Assembly: GCF_021271205.1 (NCBI RefSeq)
Contig: NZ_JAIWKS010000012.1
Location: 62,001-126,000, forward strand
Reading direction: 5' to 3'
Length of the DNA: 64,000 nucleotides
DNA from: Pseudomonas uvaldensis
Lineage (GTDB): Bacteria; Pseudomonadota; Gammaproteobacteria; Pseudomonadales; Pseudomonadaceae
Below, piece after piece: positions 1 to 10,952 of the stretch (position 1 is its first letter; each line of letters begins with the position of its first letter). Under the pieces are notes generated by a model. It was given only the letters and a program-made list of their open reading frames with translations. It ran no database searches and was not told where the DNA came from. The position numbers and the translations under genes were made by a program.

Positions 1-403
1 GTTGCTGCTGGCGGCGGAATTTCTGCTGTGCCAGGTCGTGCTGGGCACGCTGTTCCTGAAGCTGCGCCTTGAGGTTTTCGATGGAGAACCGACCGGCATC
101 CAATTTGGCTTTTTGCGTGGACGGGTCGATTTCCACCAGCAACTGGCCTTCGCGAACCTCGTCTCCGGCTTCCACGTGGATCTTCTGGATCTGTCCGGAG
201 GCCTGGGCGCCCACGTCCACATACCGTCGCGGCTGCAACGTGCCCAGGGCGGTCACGCTGTTTTCGATGTCGCCACGGCTGACGGTGACGGTGGCCAGGG
301 GGGCGCGGCTGGGTACAACCGCCTGCCAGGCGGCGAAGGCGACGGCCGGGAGCACGGCAATAGTAAAAAGCCAGGCGCGTCGGGTAGGGCGAGGACGTTT
401 CAT
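1..403 (-). CDS. pvdR: PvdR/MacA-type periplasmic adaptor subunit, 3' part cut by window edge
   Basis: Only the first ~134 residues are in the window; the gene runs off the left edge. The protein starts MKRPRPTRRAW, has one N-terminal membrane anchor at about residues 10-26, then a lipoyl-like half-domain (GQIQKIHVEAGDEV, followed by EIDP) and the start of the alpha-hairpin (Gln/Ala-rich, residues 110-134). This is the layout of MacA/PvdR membrane-fusion proteins, which link an inner-membrane ABC transporter to an outer-membrane channel. PvdRT-OpmQ exports and recycles pyoverdine in pseudomonads. The divergent neighbours are an FpvI-like sigma factor and pvdA, and a PvdS box lies 68 bases upstream, so PvdR is preferred over a generic MacA. 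The partner pvdT and opmQ genes would lie to the left and cannot be checked. Confidence 0.85.
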   Translation of the reverse strand, partial: MKRPRPTRRAWLFTIAVLPAVAFAAWQAVVPSRAPLATVTVSRGDIENSVTALGTLQPRRYVDVGAQASGQIQKIHVEAGDEVREGQLLVEIDPSTQKAKLDAGRFSIENLKAQLQEQRAQHDLAQQKFRRQQQ

Positions 404-470
404 GCAGGGTTCCGACCGGTGAAAACGGGCCCGTTCCGAGAGGCTGCGGGACGGACGGCTGTTTCGTTAA

Positions 471-494
471 ACGAGCGCTTTGGCCGGGAATTTA
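471..494 (-). promoter_or_regulatory. PvdS iron-starvation box of pvdR
   Basis: On the minus strand TAAAT (494-490) is followed by exactly 16 bases and CGT (473-471). This is the published IS-box rule for PvdS-dependent pyoverdine promoters (TAAAT-N16-CGT). It points into pvdR, leaving an untranslated leader of roughly 60 bases. The motif is seen directly; PvdS dependence is inferred. Confidence 0.8.
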
Positions 495-591
495 CTGGCT
501 GAAACACTTGGTAGCAGGTTGAAGGGATGCGCCATGTTTTGCGAAAGCCGAGGGGGCGAGTCAACTCCGACACAAACGAAAGCTTTAAATC

Positions 592-612
592 TATATGAGA
601 ATTACTATAAAT
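592..612. promoter_or_regulatory. Candidate Fur box upstream of the fpvI-like gene
   Basis: An AT-rich stretch in GC-rich DNA, TATATGAGAATTACTATAA, resembles the Fur-box pattern of overlapping GATAAT-like hexamers and sits about 95 bases before the sigma-factor start. FpvI-class sigma genes are Fur-repressed in Pseudomonas. No PvdS box with correct spacing was found for this gene. The rest of the 404-705 interval holds only the pvdR promoter. Confidence 0.5.
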
Positions 613-705
613 TACGTGATTGGATCTGCCACCATCGTGCTATTGCCTTGCGGGGCAAGCCGGGTGGCACAGGGATAGCTGGCGCAGCCATTGCGCACGG
701 GAGTC

Positions 706-1188
706 ATGTTGGAAAACTACTATCGCGAGCTGGTGTGTTTCCTGAACGCCAGGCTAGGCAACCGCCAGGCGGCCGAGGATGTGGTGCATGACGCCTATGT
801 GCGGGTGCTGGAGCGGGCCAGCGACACGCCCATCGAACAGCCTCGGGCATTCCTGTATCGCACCGCGCTGAACCTGGTGATCGACGGGCATCGTCGCAAT
901 ACCCTGCGCCAGGTCGAATCCCTGGATGTCCTGGACAGTGAAGAGCGCTTCTTCACGCCATCGCCCCATGCCAGCCTCGACCACGGTCAGCGCCTGGATA
1001 TGCTGCAACGTGCCCTGGCCGAGCTGCCGCCGCTGTGCCGGGACAGTTTTCTGCTGCGTAAGCTCGAAGGCTTGTCTCATCCGCAGATCGCCGAGCGCCT
1101 GGGCATTTCCCGGGCGTTGGTGGAAAAGCACATCGTCAATGCCATGAAACATTGCCGTATTCGCGTCCGGCAATGGGACAAGGGCTGA
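706..1188 (+). CDS. fpvI: ECF sigma factor, FpvI-like iron-starvation class
   Basis: A 160-residue ECF sigma factor with only region 2 (about 1-70; RQAAEDVVHDAYVRVLE) and region 4 (about 100-155; helix-turn-helix around HPQIAERLGISRALVEKH). The sequence is of the FecI/FpvI type. FpvI directs transcription of the ferripyoverdine receptor gene fpvA when FpvR releases it. Its location between pvdR and pvdA matches fpvI in P. aeruginosa. I chose ATG 706 because it gives the family's usual N-terminus (MLENYYREL); a TTG 15 bases upstream is in frame. GGAG lies only two bases before the ATG, so the start is not certain. No anti-sigma gene follows it. The exact role rests on context, since ECF paralogues are many. 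Confidence 0.75.
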   Translation: MLENYYRELVCFLNARLGNRQAAEDVVHDAYVRVLERASDTPIEQPRAFLYRTALNLVIDGHRRNTLRQVESLDVLDSEERFFTPSPHASLDHGQRLDMLQRALAELPPLCRDSFLLRKLEGLSHPQIAERLGISRALVEKHIVNAMKHCRIRVRQWDKG

Positions 1189-1202
1189 ACACCGCAGTGC
1201 GT

Positions 1203-1226
1203 TAAATTTTCTTTCATCGTCCTCGT
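1203..1226 (+). promoter_or_regulatory. PvdS iron-starvation box of pvdA
   Basis: TAAAT at 1203-1207, then exactly 16 bases, then CGT at 1224-1226. This matches the IS box of PvdS promoters and lies 117 bases before the pvdA start. It begins just after the fpvI-like stop codon, so pvdA has its own iron-starvation promoter and need not be read from the upstream gene. Confidence 0.8.
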
Positions 1227-1342
1227 TACCACTCAACAGCAACTACTGACGACTTGCCGGCCCGGTTGCATGGTCACCGCCGGCCGGTTTTTACGGCTTT
1301 TCGCGCCCTGTTGAGGGGCCTTCTCTCCAGAGGACACTGGAC

Positions 1343-2677
1343 ATGACACAGGCAACTGCAACGCCACACGTTCACGATTTGATCGGTATCGGCTTCGGCC
1401 CCTCGAACCTGGCGTTGGCCATCGCGTTGCAGGAACGCGGCCTGGTCCAGGGCGAGCTGGATGTGCTGTTCCTTGACAAGCAGGCCGACTACCGCTGGCA
1501 CGGCAACACTCTGGTGAACCAGAGTGAGTTGCAGATTTCCTTCCTCAAGGACCTTGTGACCCTGCGCAACCCCACCAGCCCCTATTCGTTCGTCAATTAC
1601 CTCAAGCACCATGGCCGCCTGGTGGACTTCATCAATCTGGGTACCTTCTACCCGTGCCGCATGGAGTTCAACGATTACTTGCGCTGGGTCGCCGCACAGT
1701 TCGCCGGGCAGAGCCGTTATGGCGAGGAAGTGCTGCGTATCGAACCGGTGCTGCACAACCAGCAGGTCGAAGCCCTGCGAGTGATTTCCCGCGATCGCCA
1801 GGGCGAAGAGCGCGTGCGCACCACCCGTTCGGTGGTGGTGAGTGCCGGTGGTACACCGCGTATTCCGGAGGCATTCAAGGCGTTCAAGGATGACCACCGG
1901 GTGTTCCATCACTCCCAGTACCTGGAGCGCATGGCGACTCAGCCCTGTGTAAAAGGCCAGCCCATGAACATCGCCATCATCGGTGGTGGGCAGAGCGCGG
2001 CGGAAGCCTTTATCGACTTGAACGACAGTTACCCTTCGGCGCAGGTCGACATGATTCTGCGCGGCTCGGCCCTCAAGCCGGCCGACGACAGCCCGTTCGT
2101 CAACGAGGTGTTCTCGCCACAATTCACCGACCTGGTGTTCCAGCAACCCCACAGCGAGCGTGAACGCCTGATCAACGAGTACCACAACACCAATTATTCG
2201 GTGGTGGATATCGACTTGATCGAACGCATCTACGGGATTTTCTACCGCCAGAAAGTTTCCGGCATCGCCCGCCACGCGTTCCGTACCCTCACCACTATGG
2301 AAAAAGCCACCGCCACCGACGCGGGCGTGGAGCTGGCGGTACGCAACAATGCCACCGGCGAGGTGAGCGTGCGTCTCTACGACGCCGTGGTGCTGGCCAC
2401 GGGATACGAGCGCCAGACGCACCGCACCTTGTTGGCGCCGCTTGCGCAATACCTGGGCGACTTCGAAGTGGACCGCAACTACAAGCTGGTCACCGACGAG
2501 CGCTGCAAGGCTGCGATCTATATGCAGGGTTTCTGCCAGGCCAGTCATGGCCTGAGCGATACCTTGCTGTCGATCCTGCCGGTACGCGCCGATGAAATCG
2601 CCGGCTCGCTGTATGAGCATGGCAAATATCTCGGCCAGGGGCGCTCGGTGCGCGAACAACGGCTGGCCGCGGTGTAG
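1343..2677 (+). CDS. pvdA: L-ornithine N5-monooxygenase
   Basis: A 444-residue flavin monooxygenase that hydroxylates the side-chain amine of L-ornithine with FAD, NADPH and O2, the first committed step toward the hydroxamate iron ligands of pyoverdine. Visible motifs are the FAD site GIGFGPSN near residue 15, the NADPH site IIGGGQSAAE near 212, and a C-terminal ATGYERQTHR segment typical of SidA/PvdA/IucD enzymes. Length matches P. aeruginosa PvdA (443). AGAGGA at 1329-1334 is a good ribosome site for ATG 1343. The gene is monocistronic here: a REP pair and an unrelated sensor kinase follow. Expression is expected only under iron limitation, from the PvdS box upstream. Confidence 0.95.
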   Translation: MTQATATPHVHDLIGIGFGPSNLALAIALQERGLVQGELDVLFLDKQADYRWHGNTLVNQSELQISFLKDLVTLRNPTSPYSFVNYLKHHGRLVDFINLGTFYPCRMEFNDYLRWVAAQFAGQSRYGEEVLRIEPVLHNQQVEALRVISRDRQGEERVRTTRSVVVSAGGTPRIPEAFKAFKDDHRVFHHSQYLERMATQPCVKGQPMNIAIIGGGQSAAEAFIDLNDSYPSAQVDMILRGSALKPADDSPFVNEVFSPQFTDLVFQQPHSERERLINEYHNTNYSVVDIDLIERIYGIFYRQKVSGIARHAFRTLTTMEKATATDAGVELAVRNNATGEVSVRLYDAVVLATGYERQTHRTLLAPLAQYLGDFEVDRNYKLVTDERCKAAIYMQGFCQASHGLSDTLLSILPVRADEIAGSLYEHGKYLGQGRSVREQRLAAV

Positions 2678-3008
2678 CGACGTTCGGAACGTGTCAATCA
2701 ACACAATCCTCGTGGGAGCGGGCTTGCTCGCGAATACGGTGGGTCAGTCGCTGTCTATGTTGACTGGTCTGACGCCTTCGCGAGCAAGCCCGCTCCCACA
2801 GGTTCCATCTCAGGTCTTTCGCCAGGGTTGGAGTCGGGCAAGCAAATCTTCAGAAATTTCCTACACTCATCCCACGCCTGCCCCCCATTTGGCAGGCGTG
2901 TTGACGGTTCGCTGTTCCCTCGCATTGTCAGTCTGAACCTATCAGCCGGTCGCCCTGGCCTGGAGTCGGTGGTATGCCGGGTCGATTTCGCCATGCGAAC
3001 AGATTCAG
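2678..3008. other. Intergenic region between pvdA and the sensor kinase
   Basis: This 331-base gap holds a REP pair (2712-2800) and then about 200 bases that should carry the promoter of the sensor kinase. A short palindromic element around 2876-2901 (GCCTGCCCCCCATTTGGCAGGC) could form a hairpin. No RNA gene or convincing small ORF was seen. Confidence 0.5.
2712..2800. repeat. REP pair (REPIN), GCGGGCTTGCTCGCGAA type
   Basis: Two inverted REP copies (GTGGGAGCGGGCTTGCTCGCGAA and its complement) flank a spacer of about 40 bases. This is the common Pseudomonas REP doublet; similar pairs recur throughout the window. Confidence 0.9.
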
Positions 3009-6233
<3,225 letters not shown>

Positions 6234-6387
6234 CATTCCAACGCCGCACGTCCGGGGTGGCTTTTTCCGTCTCAATTTAGGATTCGTCCTACAGCGCCCC
6301 TCAAAAGCTTTCTCTAGCCTGACGGCCACTTAACGTTCACGACACGCGCCGGCTCGACCCCTCGCGTCGTCATTGGGATGGCCCGTC

Positions 6388-6819
6388 ATGCCGAATAAAG
6401 CATTGCGCATCATGATTGCCGATACACAACATGCTCATCGAATGAGGCTCGAGTTCCTGTTCAATCAGCAGGGCTACTTCCGCATTGTTCCCGTGAGTGA
6501 TGTGCAGGAGTTGATGACGCTGGTGGAGTACGCCAGCGAGCCGTTCGACCTGCTGGTCGTCGACGCCTGCCTGGCGGACGGGGCGGACCTGCCGGGTTTC
6601 TTCCTCGAACACCCTCAGCTTCGCCACGGGATGATCTACAACGCCCGGCAGGCCGGACCCATGTCGGTGCCGGGCGAGCGTCGGACCAGCGTGTACCTGC
6701 ATCCTGCCCCGTTGCCTGACCTTGTTTCGCTGGCGAACCTGATGGCCCGGATCGACCCTCAGGACAACGTGTCGGCAGCGCCCTGGGACAGAGCCATCAG
6801 GCAGGGCCTCGGAGGTTGA
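6388..6819 (+). CDS. Orphan degenerate receiver-domain protein
   Basis: A 143-residue protein that is a receiver domain and little else. It keeps one acidic pocket residue (Asp12 in IMIADTQ, where receivers usually have DD) and a phospho-acceptor-like Asp59 (LLVVDACLADG). The conserved Lys before Pro is His105 (YLHPAPLPDL). There is no DNA-binding or enzymatic output domain. It lies between the BvgS-like kinase and the EvgA-like regulator, both on the same strand, so it may modulate the relay as a phosphate sink, scaffold or inhibitor; this is inference. ATG 6388 is preferred; an in-frame TTG at 6373 adds five residues. The ribosome site is weak. Confidence 0.65.
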   Translation: MPNKALRIMIADTQHAHRMRLEFLFNQQGYFRIVPVSDVQELMTLVEYASEPFDLLVVDACLADGADLPGFFLEHPQLRHGMIYNARQAGPMSVPGERRTSVYLHPAPLPDLVSLANLMARIDPQDNVSAAPWDRAIRQGLGG

Positions 6820-6932
6820 CTTGACCTTCGGTCGGGACTGTCAGAGCTGACAGGTGGCCTGGCCTTTCGCCTGTGTAAGAGTCCGGTGCACCCATGGCAT
6901 CGGTGCCGTTTATTTTCGTCCGGGGAGTAGCC

Positions 6933-7547
6933 TTGAAAAACGTGTTGATCGTCGATGACCACCCTGTCATACGGGGGGCGTTGCGGCTCATTTGCCAGAA
7001 CGAAGGGTTTAGCCGTGTCAGAGACGCCAGCGGCGTGGCCGATGCCAGGGCACTGATCAAGGAGAGTGCGCCGGACCTGGTCATCCTGGACCTGGTCATG
7101 AACGGCTTCGATGGCCTGGACCTGTTGGTGTGGATCATGGCCCAATACCCGGAGTGCGCTGTGCTGGTGTTCACCTCGCAGGATGCGCAGCACTTCTGTA
7201 ACCGTTGCATCTCGGCGGGGGCGAGGGGCTTCGTGACCAAGAAAAGCGACTTGAAGGAACTGGCCAAGGCGCTTCATGCCCTGAAATCCGGTTATTCCTA
7301 TTTCCCCCAGATGCCCGTCAGGCTGGACCTGCGGCAGCGCACCGAACAGCAGGCCCTGGAAAGCCTTTCCACCCGCGAGCTGTCCATCCTGCGAATGCTC
7401 GCCATGGGCATGCGGGGCAAGGATGTCGCCGAGTCTCTGTTTCTGAGCCCGAAAACCGTCAGCACCTACAAGACTCGCCTGCTGGAAAAGCTTGGCTTGA
7501 AGACGCTGGTGGGGTTGTCGGATTTCGCCAAGCGCAATCACCTGTAA
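6933..7547 (+). CDS. LuxR-family response regulator, BvgA/EvgA/RocA-like
   Basis: A 204-residue two-domain regulator. The N-terminal receiver has the acidic pair in VLIVDDHP, phospho-Asp53 (VILDLVMNGFDG) and the conserved Lys (FVTKKSDL). The C-terminal LuxR helix-turn-helix spans about 140-204 (LSTRELSILRMLAMGMRGKDVAESLFLSPKTVSTYKTRL). It is the expected target of the BvgS-like kinase upstream and resembles RocA/EvgA partners. I favour the TTG start at 6933, because GGGGAG sits five bases before it and it gives the family N-terminus MKNVLIVDDH; an ATG at 6894 would add 13 residues and has no clear ribosome site. Targets cannot be read from the sequence. Confidence 0.85.
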   Translation: MKNVLIVDDHPVIRGALRLICQNEGFSRVRDASGVADARALIKESAPDLVILDLVMNGFDGLDLLVWIMAQYPECAVLVFTSQDAQHFCNRCISAGARGFVTKKSDLKELAKALHALKSGYSYFPQMPVRLDLRQRTEQQALESLSTRELSILRMLAMGMRGKDVAESLFLSPKTVSTYKTRLLEKLGLKTLVGLSDFAKRNHL

Positions 7548-7665
7548 AACGTCATGATCGTTCTTCATATAGAACGCTGAGGCTGATTTTTACAGCCTAG
7601 TGGATTGGCGGAGCCGCCTTTAATCTGTCTCCATCGCTTGGCCTTACCGGATTTGGAGACGCAAC

Positions 7666-8532
7666 ATGAAACGTATCATTGGCCTTTACGCCAGCCCACG
7701 GCCCCATTGGGTCGGTGACGGTTTCCCGGTTCGCACGTTATTTTCCTACGACAGCCTGGGCGAGCACATCAGTCCGTTCCTGCTGCTGGACCACGCGGCC
7801 CCGACCGAATTTGCCCCCACCGGGGAGCGTCGTGGTGTAGGCCAGCATCCGCACCGGGGGTTCGAAACCGTGACCATCGTCTACCAGGGCGAACTGGAAC
7901 ACCGGGACTCCACCGGCAGTGGCGGCAGGATCGGCCCAGGTGACGTGCAGTGGATGACTGCCGGTTCCGGTATTATCCACGAAGAATTTCATTCCGAAGC
8001 CTTTGCCCGTCAGGGTGGATTCATGGAAATGGTCCAGCTGTGGGTCAACTTGCCCGCCAAGGACAAGATGACGCCGGCCGGCTACCAGACCCTCCTCGAC
8101 GGCGATATTCCGGATATTGCCTTGAAAGACGATGCCGGCCGTTTGCGCCTGATTGCCGGCACTTTCCAGGGGCAGCACGGACCGGCAAAGACCTTCACCC
8201 CGATCGACCTCTGGGACATCCGCTTGAACGCGGGGAAAAGCCTGACCCTGGACCTGCATGAAGGGCGCAACGTCGCGCTGGTGGTGCTGCGCGGTACGGT
8301 CCAGGTCAATGGTCGCGAGCGGGCCGAGGCCGGGCAACTGGCCCTGTTCGACCGGTCTGGCGACCGGATAACGCTGTAAGCCAATGACGATGCGGTAGTG
8401 CTATTGCTCAGCGGTGAACCGATCGACGAACCCATCGTCGGCCACGGCCCGTTCGTGATGAACAGCGAGCAGGAAATTCATCAGGCGTTCAGCGATTTTC
8501 ATTCCGGGCGCTTTGGGCGGATGGATGACTGA
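7666..8532 (+). pseudogene. Pirin family protein gene interrupted by an in-frame TAA
   Basis: The first 237 codons encode a typical pirin (bicupin) with the metal-binding HPHRGFE motif near residue 62, then GDVQWMTAGSGIIHEE. At 8377-8379 the frame meets TAA. The same frame continues without interruption for 50 more codons to TGA at 8530-8532 and reads as the family's normal C-terminus (VVLLLSGEPIDEPIVGHGPF, ending SGRFGRMDD). Restoring one codon gives 288 residues, the usual pirin length. This is one nonsense change (GAA to TAA is the simplest source), a sequencing error, or readthrough. The truncated product keeps both cupin cores but loses the last strand and helix. Pirins act as redox-linked cofactors or quercetinases; the role here is unknown. 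Confidence 0.8.
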
Positions 8533-8582
8533 AGCCTACGCGGCTTTTGTGGAGCGATCCAATCACTGACGAACCGGGACTC

Positions 8583-8672
8583 TGTGGGAGCGGGCTTGCT
8601 CGCGAAGGCGCAGGCACAGTCGACACCTTTGTCGACTGTGCCGTCCTCTTCGCGAGCAAGCCCGCTCCCACA
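8583..8672. repeat. REP pair, GCGGGCTTGCTCGCGAA type
   Basis: Inverted REP copies separated by a spacer that is itself palindromic (AGTCGACACC... and GTCGACTGT). It lies in the 204-base gap between the interrupted pirin gene and the channel gene. Confidence 0.9.
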
Positions 8673-8736
8673 AAAGTTTGTGGCGTGTTCAATCTGTGCC
8701 AATCTTCGCTCCAATGATTTCCCTGGAGCTGTCCCG

Positions 8737-10179
8737 ATGCTGTCTCTGATTGCCGACCACCCGCTGCTCTGCGCCCTGGTGCTGCTTGTCCTCGACTTGC
8801 TGTTGTGGCGGCTGGTCAGTGTGGAGCGGACCTATTGGAAGATAGGCGTGCGGCTGGCGATCTTTTCCTTGTTCAGCATGCTGCTGTTCAACGAAGGCCT
8901 CAATCCCATGCAACCGGCGCAGTGGGTCGACGACGTACCCAGGCACCTGGCGGCCACCGGCCTGCAGATCGCCTGGTGGTTGTTCGCCGCGCGCACCCTG
9001 ACGGTGATGATCGGCGCGGCGATGATGCAACGGGTCGGCCATACCGGACGGTTGTTGCAGGATCTGCTCGGCGCGGTGATCTTCCTCATCGCCGTCATCG
9101 CGGCCCTGGCCTATGTGCTGGACCTGCCGGTCAAGGGCGTGTTGGCGACTTCCGGGGCCATGGCGATCATTGTCGGCCTGGCGTTGCAAAGCACCCTCAG
9201 CGACGTGTTCTCCGGCATCGTGCTCAACACCACCAAGCCCTATCAGCTCGATGACTGGATTTCCATCGATGGCACCGAAGGCCGGGTCACCGATATCGAC
9301 TGGCGGGCCACGCGGTTGCAGACCTCCCAGGGCAGCATGGCAGTGATCCCCAACTCTTTGGCGGCCAAGGCCAAGATCGTCAACTTCAGCCGGCCCAGCG
9401 ATGTGCACGGGCTATCCATCAGCGTTCAGGTCAGCCCCCATGCCCGGCCGCAAAAAGTGATCGATGCACTGGAGCGGGCGATGATCGGCTGTCGTGCGCT
9501 GCTTGCCACTCCGGCTCCTTGTGTCACGCTCAAGAGCTCCGGCAGCGACGGGGCGCAATACGAAATCAGTGGGTTCGTCGCCTCGATGAGCCAGAAGCGC
9601 GAGGTGCGCAACCAGTTGTTCGACCTGGCGTTCCGGCATTTGCGTGCGTCTGGCATCAGCCTGCTGTCCACTGGCGAAAACGCTTCGGCCAATGGCGCGT
9701 CGCGACCTCGGGCGTTGTTGGACAGTTCGAGCATATTCTCCACCTTGCGTCCGGAAGAAAAAGACACCTTCAGCCAGAACATGACCCTGCAGACCTTCCG
9801 CGCCGGGGACATGATCCTGCCGGCGGGCGAGGTCAGCGATCACCTGTTCATCATTGAATCGGGCGTGGTCAGCGTGACCCTGGTTCGCAATGGCCAGGTG
9901 CTGGAAGGCGGGCGCATGGGGCCGGGGGAAGTGATTGGTGAGGCCGGCATCGTTGCGGATCAGGCGACGTTGGCGGATTTTTCGGCCAAGACGTACTGCA
10001 CCCTTTATCGCATCGAAAAGGATTATCTCAAGCCTTGCCTCGACGCCCGTCACGACATCAACGACGCCATGAAAAACCTCCTGGACTTCCGCATGCACCT
10101 GGCCCAGAACCTGACCCGCGAGGCGCCCAAGCCCGTCGCCAAAAAGCGCTTTCTGCAATGGTTGCGCAGCCGGGCCTGA
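8737..10179 (+). CDS. MscS-family channel with C-terminal cyclic-nucleotide-binding-like domain
   Basis: A 480-residue membrane protein. Hydrophobic helices cover about 5-25, 40-60, 75-105 and 115-160. The pore-lining MscS helix is rich in Ala/Gly (LATSGAMAIIVGLALQSTL), followed by the beta domain (DWISIDGTEGRVTDIDWRATRL, then IPNSLAAKAKIVNFS). A Crp-like cNMP domain follows at about 335-450 (FRAGDMILPAGEVSDHLF, then GPGEVIGEAGIV). This is the layout of bacterial cyclic-nucleotide-gated (bCNG) MscS channels. The Arg that contacts the cyclic phosphate is not seen at its usual place (ADQATLADFSA). ATG 8737 has TGGAG eight bases upstream; the frame also runs back through the REP repeat, which I treat as non-coding. 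Confidence 0.85.
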   Translation: MLSLIADHPLLCALVLLVLDLLLWRLVSVERTYWKIGVRLAIFSLFSMLLFNEGLNPMQPAQWVDDVPRHLAATGLQIAWWLFAARTLTVMIGAAMMQRVGHTGRLLQDLLGAVIFLIAVIAALAYVLDLPVKGVLATSGAMAIIVGLALQSTLSDVFSGIVLNTTKPYQLDDWISIDGTEGRVTDIDWRATRLQTSQGSMAVIPNSLAAKAKIVNFSRPSDVHGLSISVQVSPHARPQKVIDALERAMIGCRALLATPAPCVTLKSSGSDGAQYEISGFVASMSQKREVRNQLFDLAFRHLRASGISLLSTGENASANGASRPRALLDSSSIFSTLRPEEKDTFSQNMTLQTFRAGDMILPAGEVSDHLFIIESGVVSVTLVRNGQVLEGGRMGPGEVIGEAGIVADQATLADFSAKTYCTLYRIEKDYLKPCLDARHDINDAMKNLLDFRMHLAQNLTREAPKPVAKKRFLQWLRSRA

Positions 10180-10299
10180 GCGAAATCCCACAGGGTGACG
10201 TTCGCCCATTGGCCACCCGAACTTCCCAATAATTGGCTATTTGTACGGCGCTACCTGAAGGCTAACGTAGCGCCACACCCAATCGTTCTGGAGTTCACC

Positions 10300-10740
10300 A
10301 TGCAACCGCGTATCGATTTCTACACCGCGTCCCCTGAGGCCTTCAAAGCCATGATGGCCCTGGAAACCGCCGTTTCGAAGCTGGGCCTGGAAAAGTCCCT
10401 GCTCGAATTAGTCAAGCTGCGTGCCTCGCAGATCAACGGCTGCGCCTTCTGCATCGACATGCACACCGCCGATGCCCGTAAGGACGGCGAGACCGAGCGT
10501 CGCCTGTACGCCGTGACCGCCTGGCGTGAAGCGCCGTTCTTCACCGGCCGTGAGCGCGCCGCGCTGGCCTGGACCGAAGCCTTGACCCGCGTGAGCGAAA
10601 CCCACGCACCGGACGCCGACTACGAATTGCTGAGCCAGCATTTCAACCCCAAGGAAATGGTCGACCTGACGGTGGCGATCAATACGATCAATGGCTGGAA
10701 CCGTTTGGCGGTGGGCTTTCGCAAGATGCCCGAGGCGTAA
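10300..10740 (+). CDS. Carboxymuconolactone decarboxylase / AhpD-like protein
   Basis: A 146-residue all-helical protein with the AhpD-type redox motif CAFCIDMH (CxxC followed by His) at about 47-54 and the later AINTINGWNRLAVGF segment. Such proteins are alkylhydroperoxidase-like thiol peroxidases or relatives of 4-carboxymuconolactone decarboxylase; the CxxC points to redox chemistry. GGAG at 10290-10293 supports ATG 10300. It is flanked by the channel gene and a REP pair and appears monocistronic. Confidence 0.88.
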   Translation: MQPRIDFYTASPEAFKAMMALETAVSKLGLEKSLLELVKLRASQINGCAFCIDMHTADARKDGETERRLYAVTAWREAPFFTGRERAALAWTEALTRVSETHAPDADYELLSQHFNPKEMVDLTVAINTINGWNRLAVGFRKMPEA

Positions 10741-10759
10741 TTGAGCGAAGAAAATACCG

Positions 10760-10845
10760 GTGGGAGCGAGCCTGCTCGCGATGCGGTAGGGCATTCAATG
10801 CTGTATTGACTGTCACTCAGCCATCGCGAGCAGGCTCGCTCCCAC
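10760..10845. repeat. REP pair, GCGAGCCTGCTCGCGAT type
   Basis: Inverted REP copies of the second subtype (GTGGGAGCGAGCCTGCTCGCGAT) lie between the AhpD-like gene and fecI. Confidence 0.9.
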
Positions 10846-10905
10846 TGGACATTCTCATTTCTGAAAGCTTCGGATGACAGGCAGTGCATTGGGTTTGCCT
10901 CTCAT

Positions 10906-10926
10906 TAATAGGAAGCATTACTATTC
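10906..10926. promoter_or_regulatory. Candidate Fur box upstream of fecI
   Basis: TAATAGGAAGCATTACTATTC is an AT-rich imperfect palindrome (AATAG...CTATT) about 27 bases before the sigma-factor start. Position and composition fit Fur repression of fecIR-type genes, but the match to the consensus is partial. Confidence 0.45.
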
Positions 10927-10952
10927 ACGTCCCGTTCCCGCAGCGCGCCGTG

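Noticed and set aside
1274..2704. A 476-codon open frame opposite pvdA
   Set aside because: It mirrors pvdA on the other strand, has low-complexity His/Arg/Val/Gly-rich composition and no family motif. High third-position GC opens such shadow frames.
7548..7665. Terminator after the LuxR-type regulator
   Set aside because: Small stems exist (CGTTCT/AGAACG and AGGCT/AGCCT), but none is followed by a proper T-run.
8584..8736. A longer N-terminus for the MscS channel
   Set aside because: The extra 51 codons translate a REP doublet; ATG 8737 has a good ribosome site and starts a hydrophobic helix.
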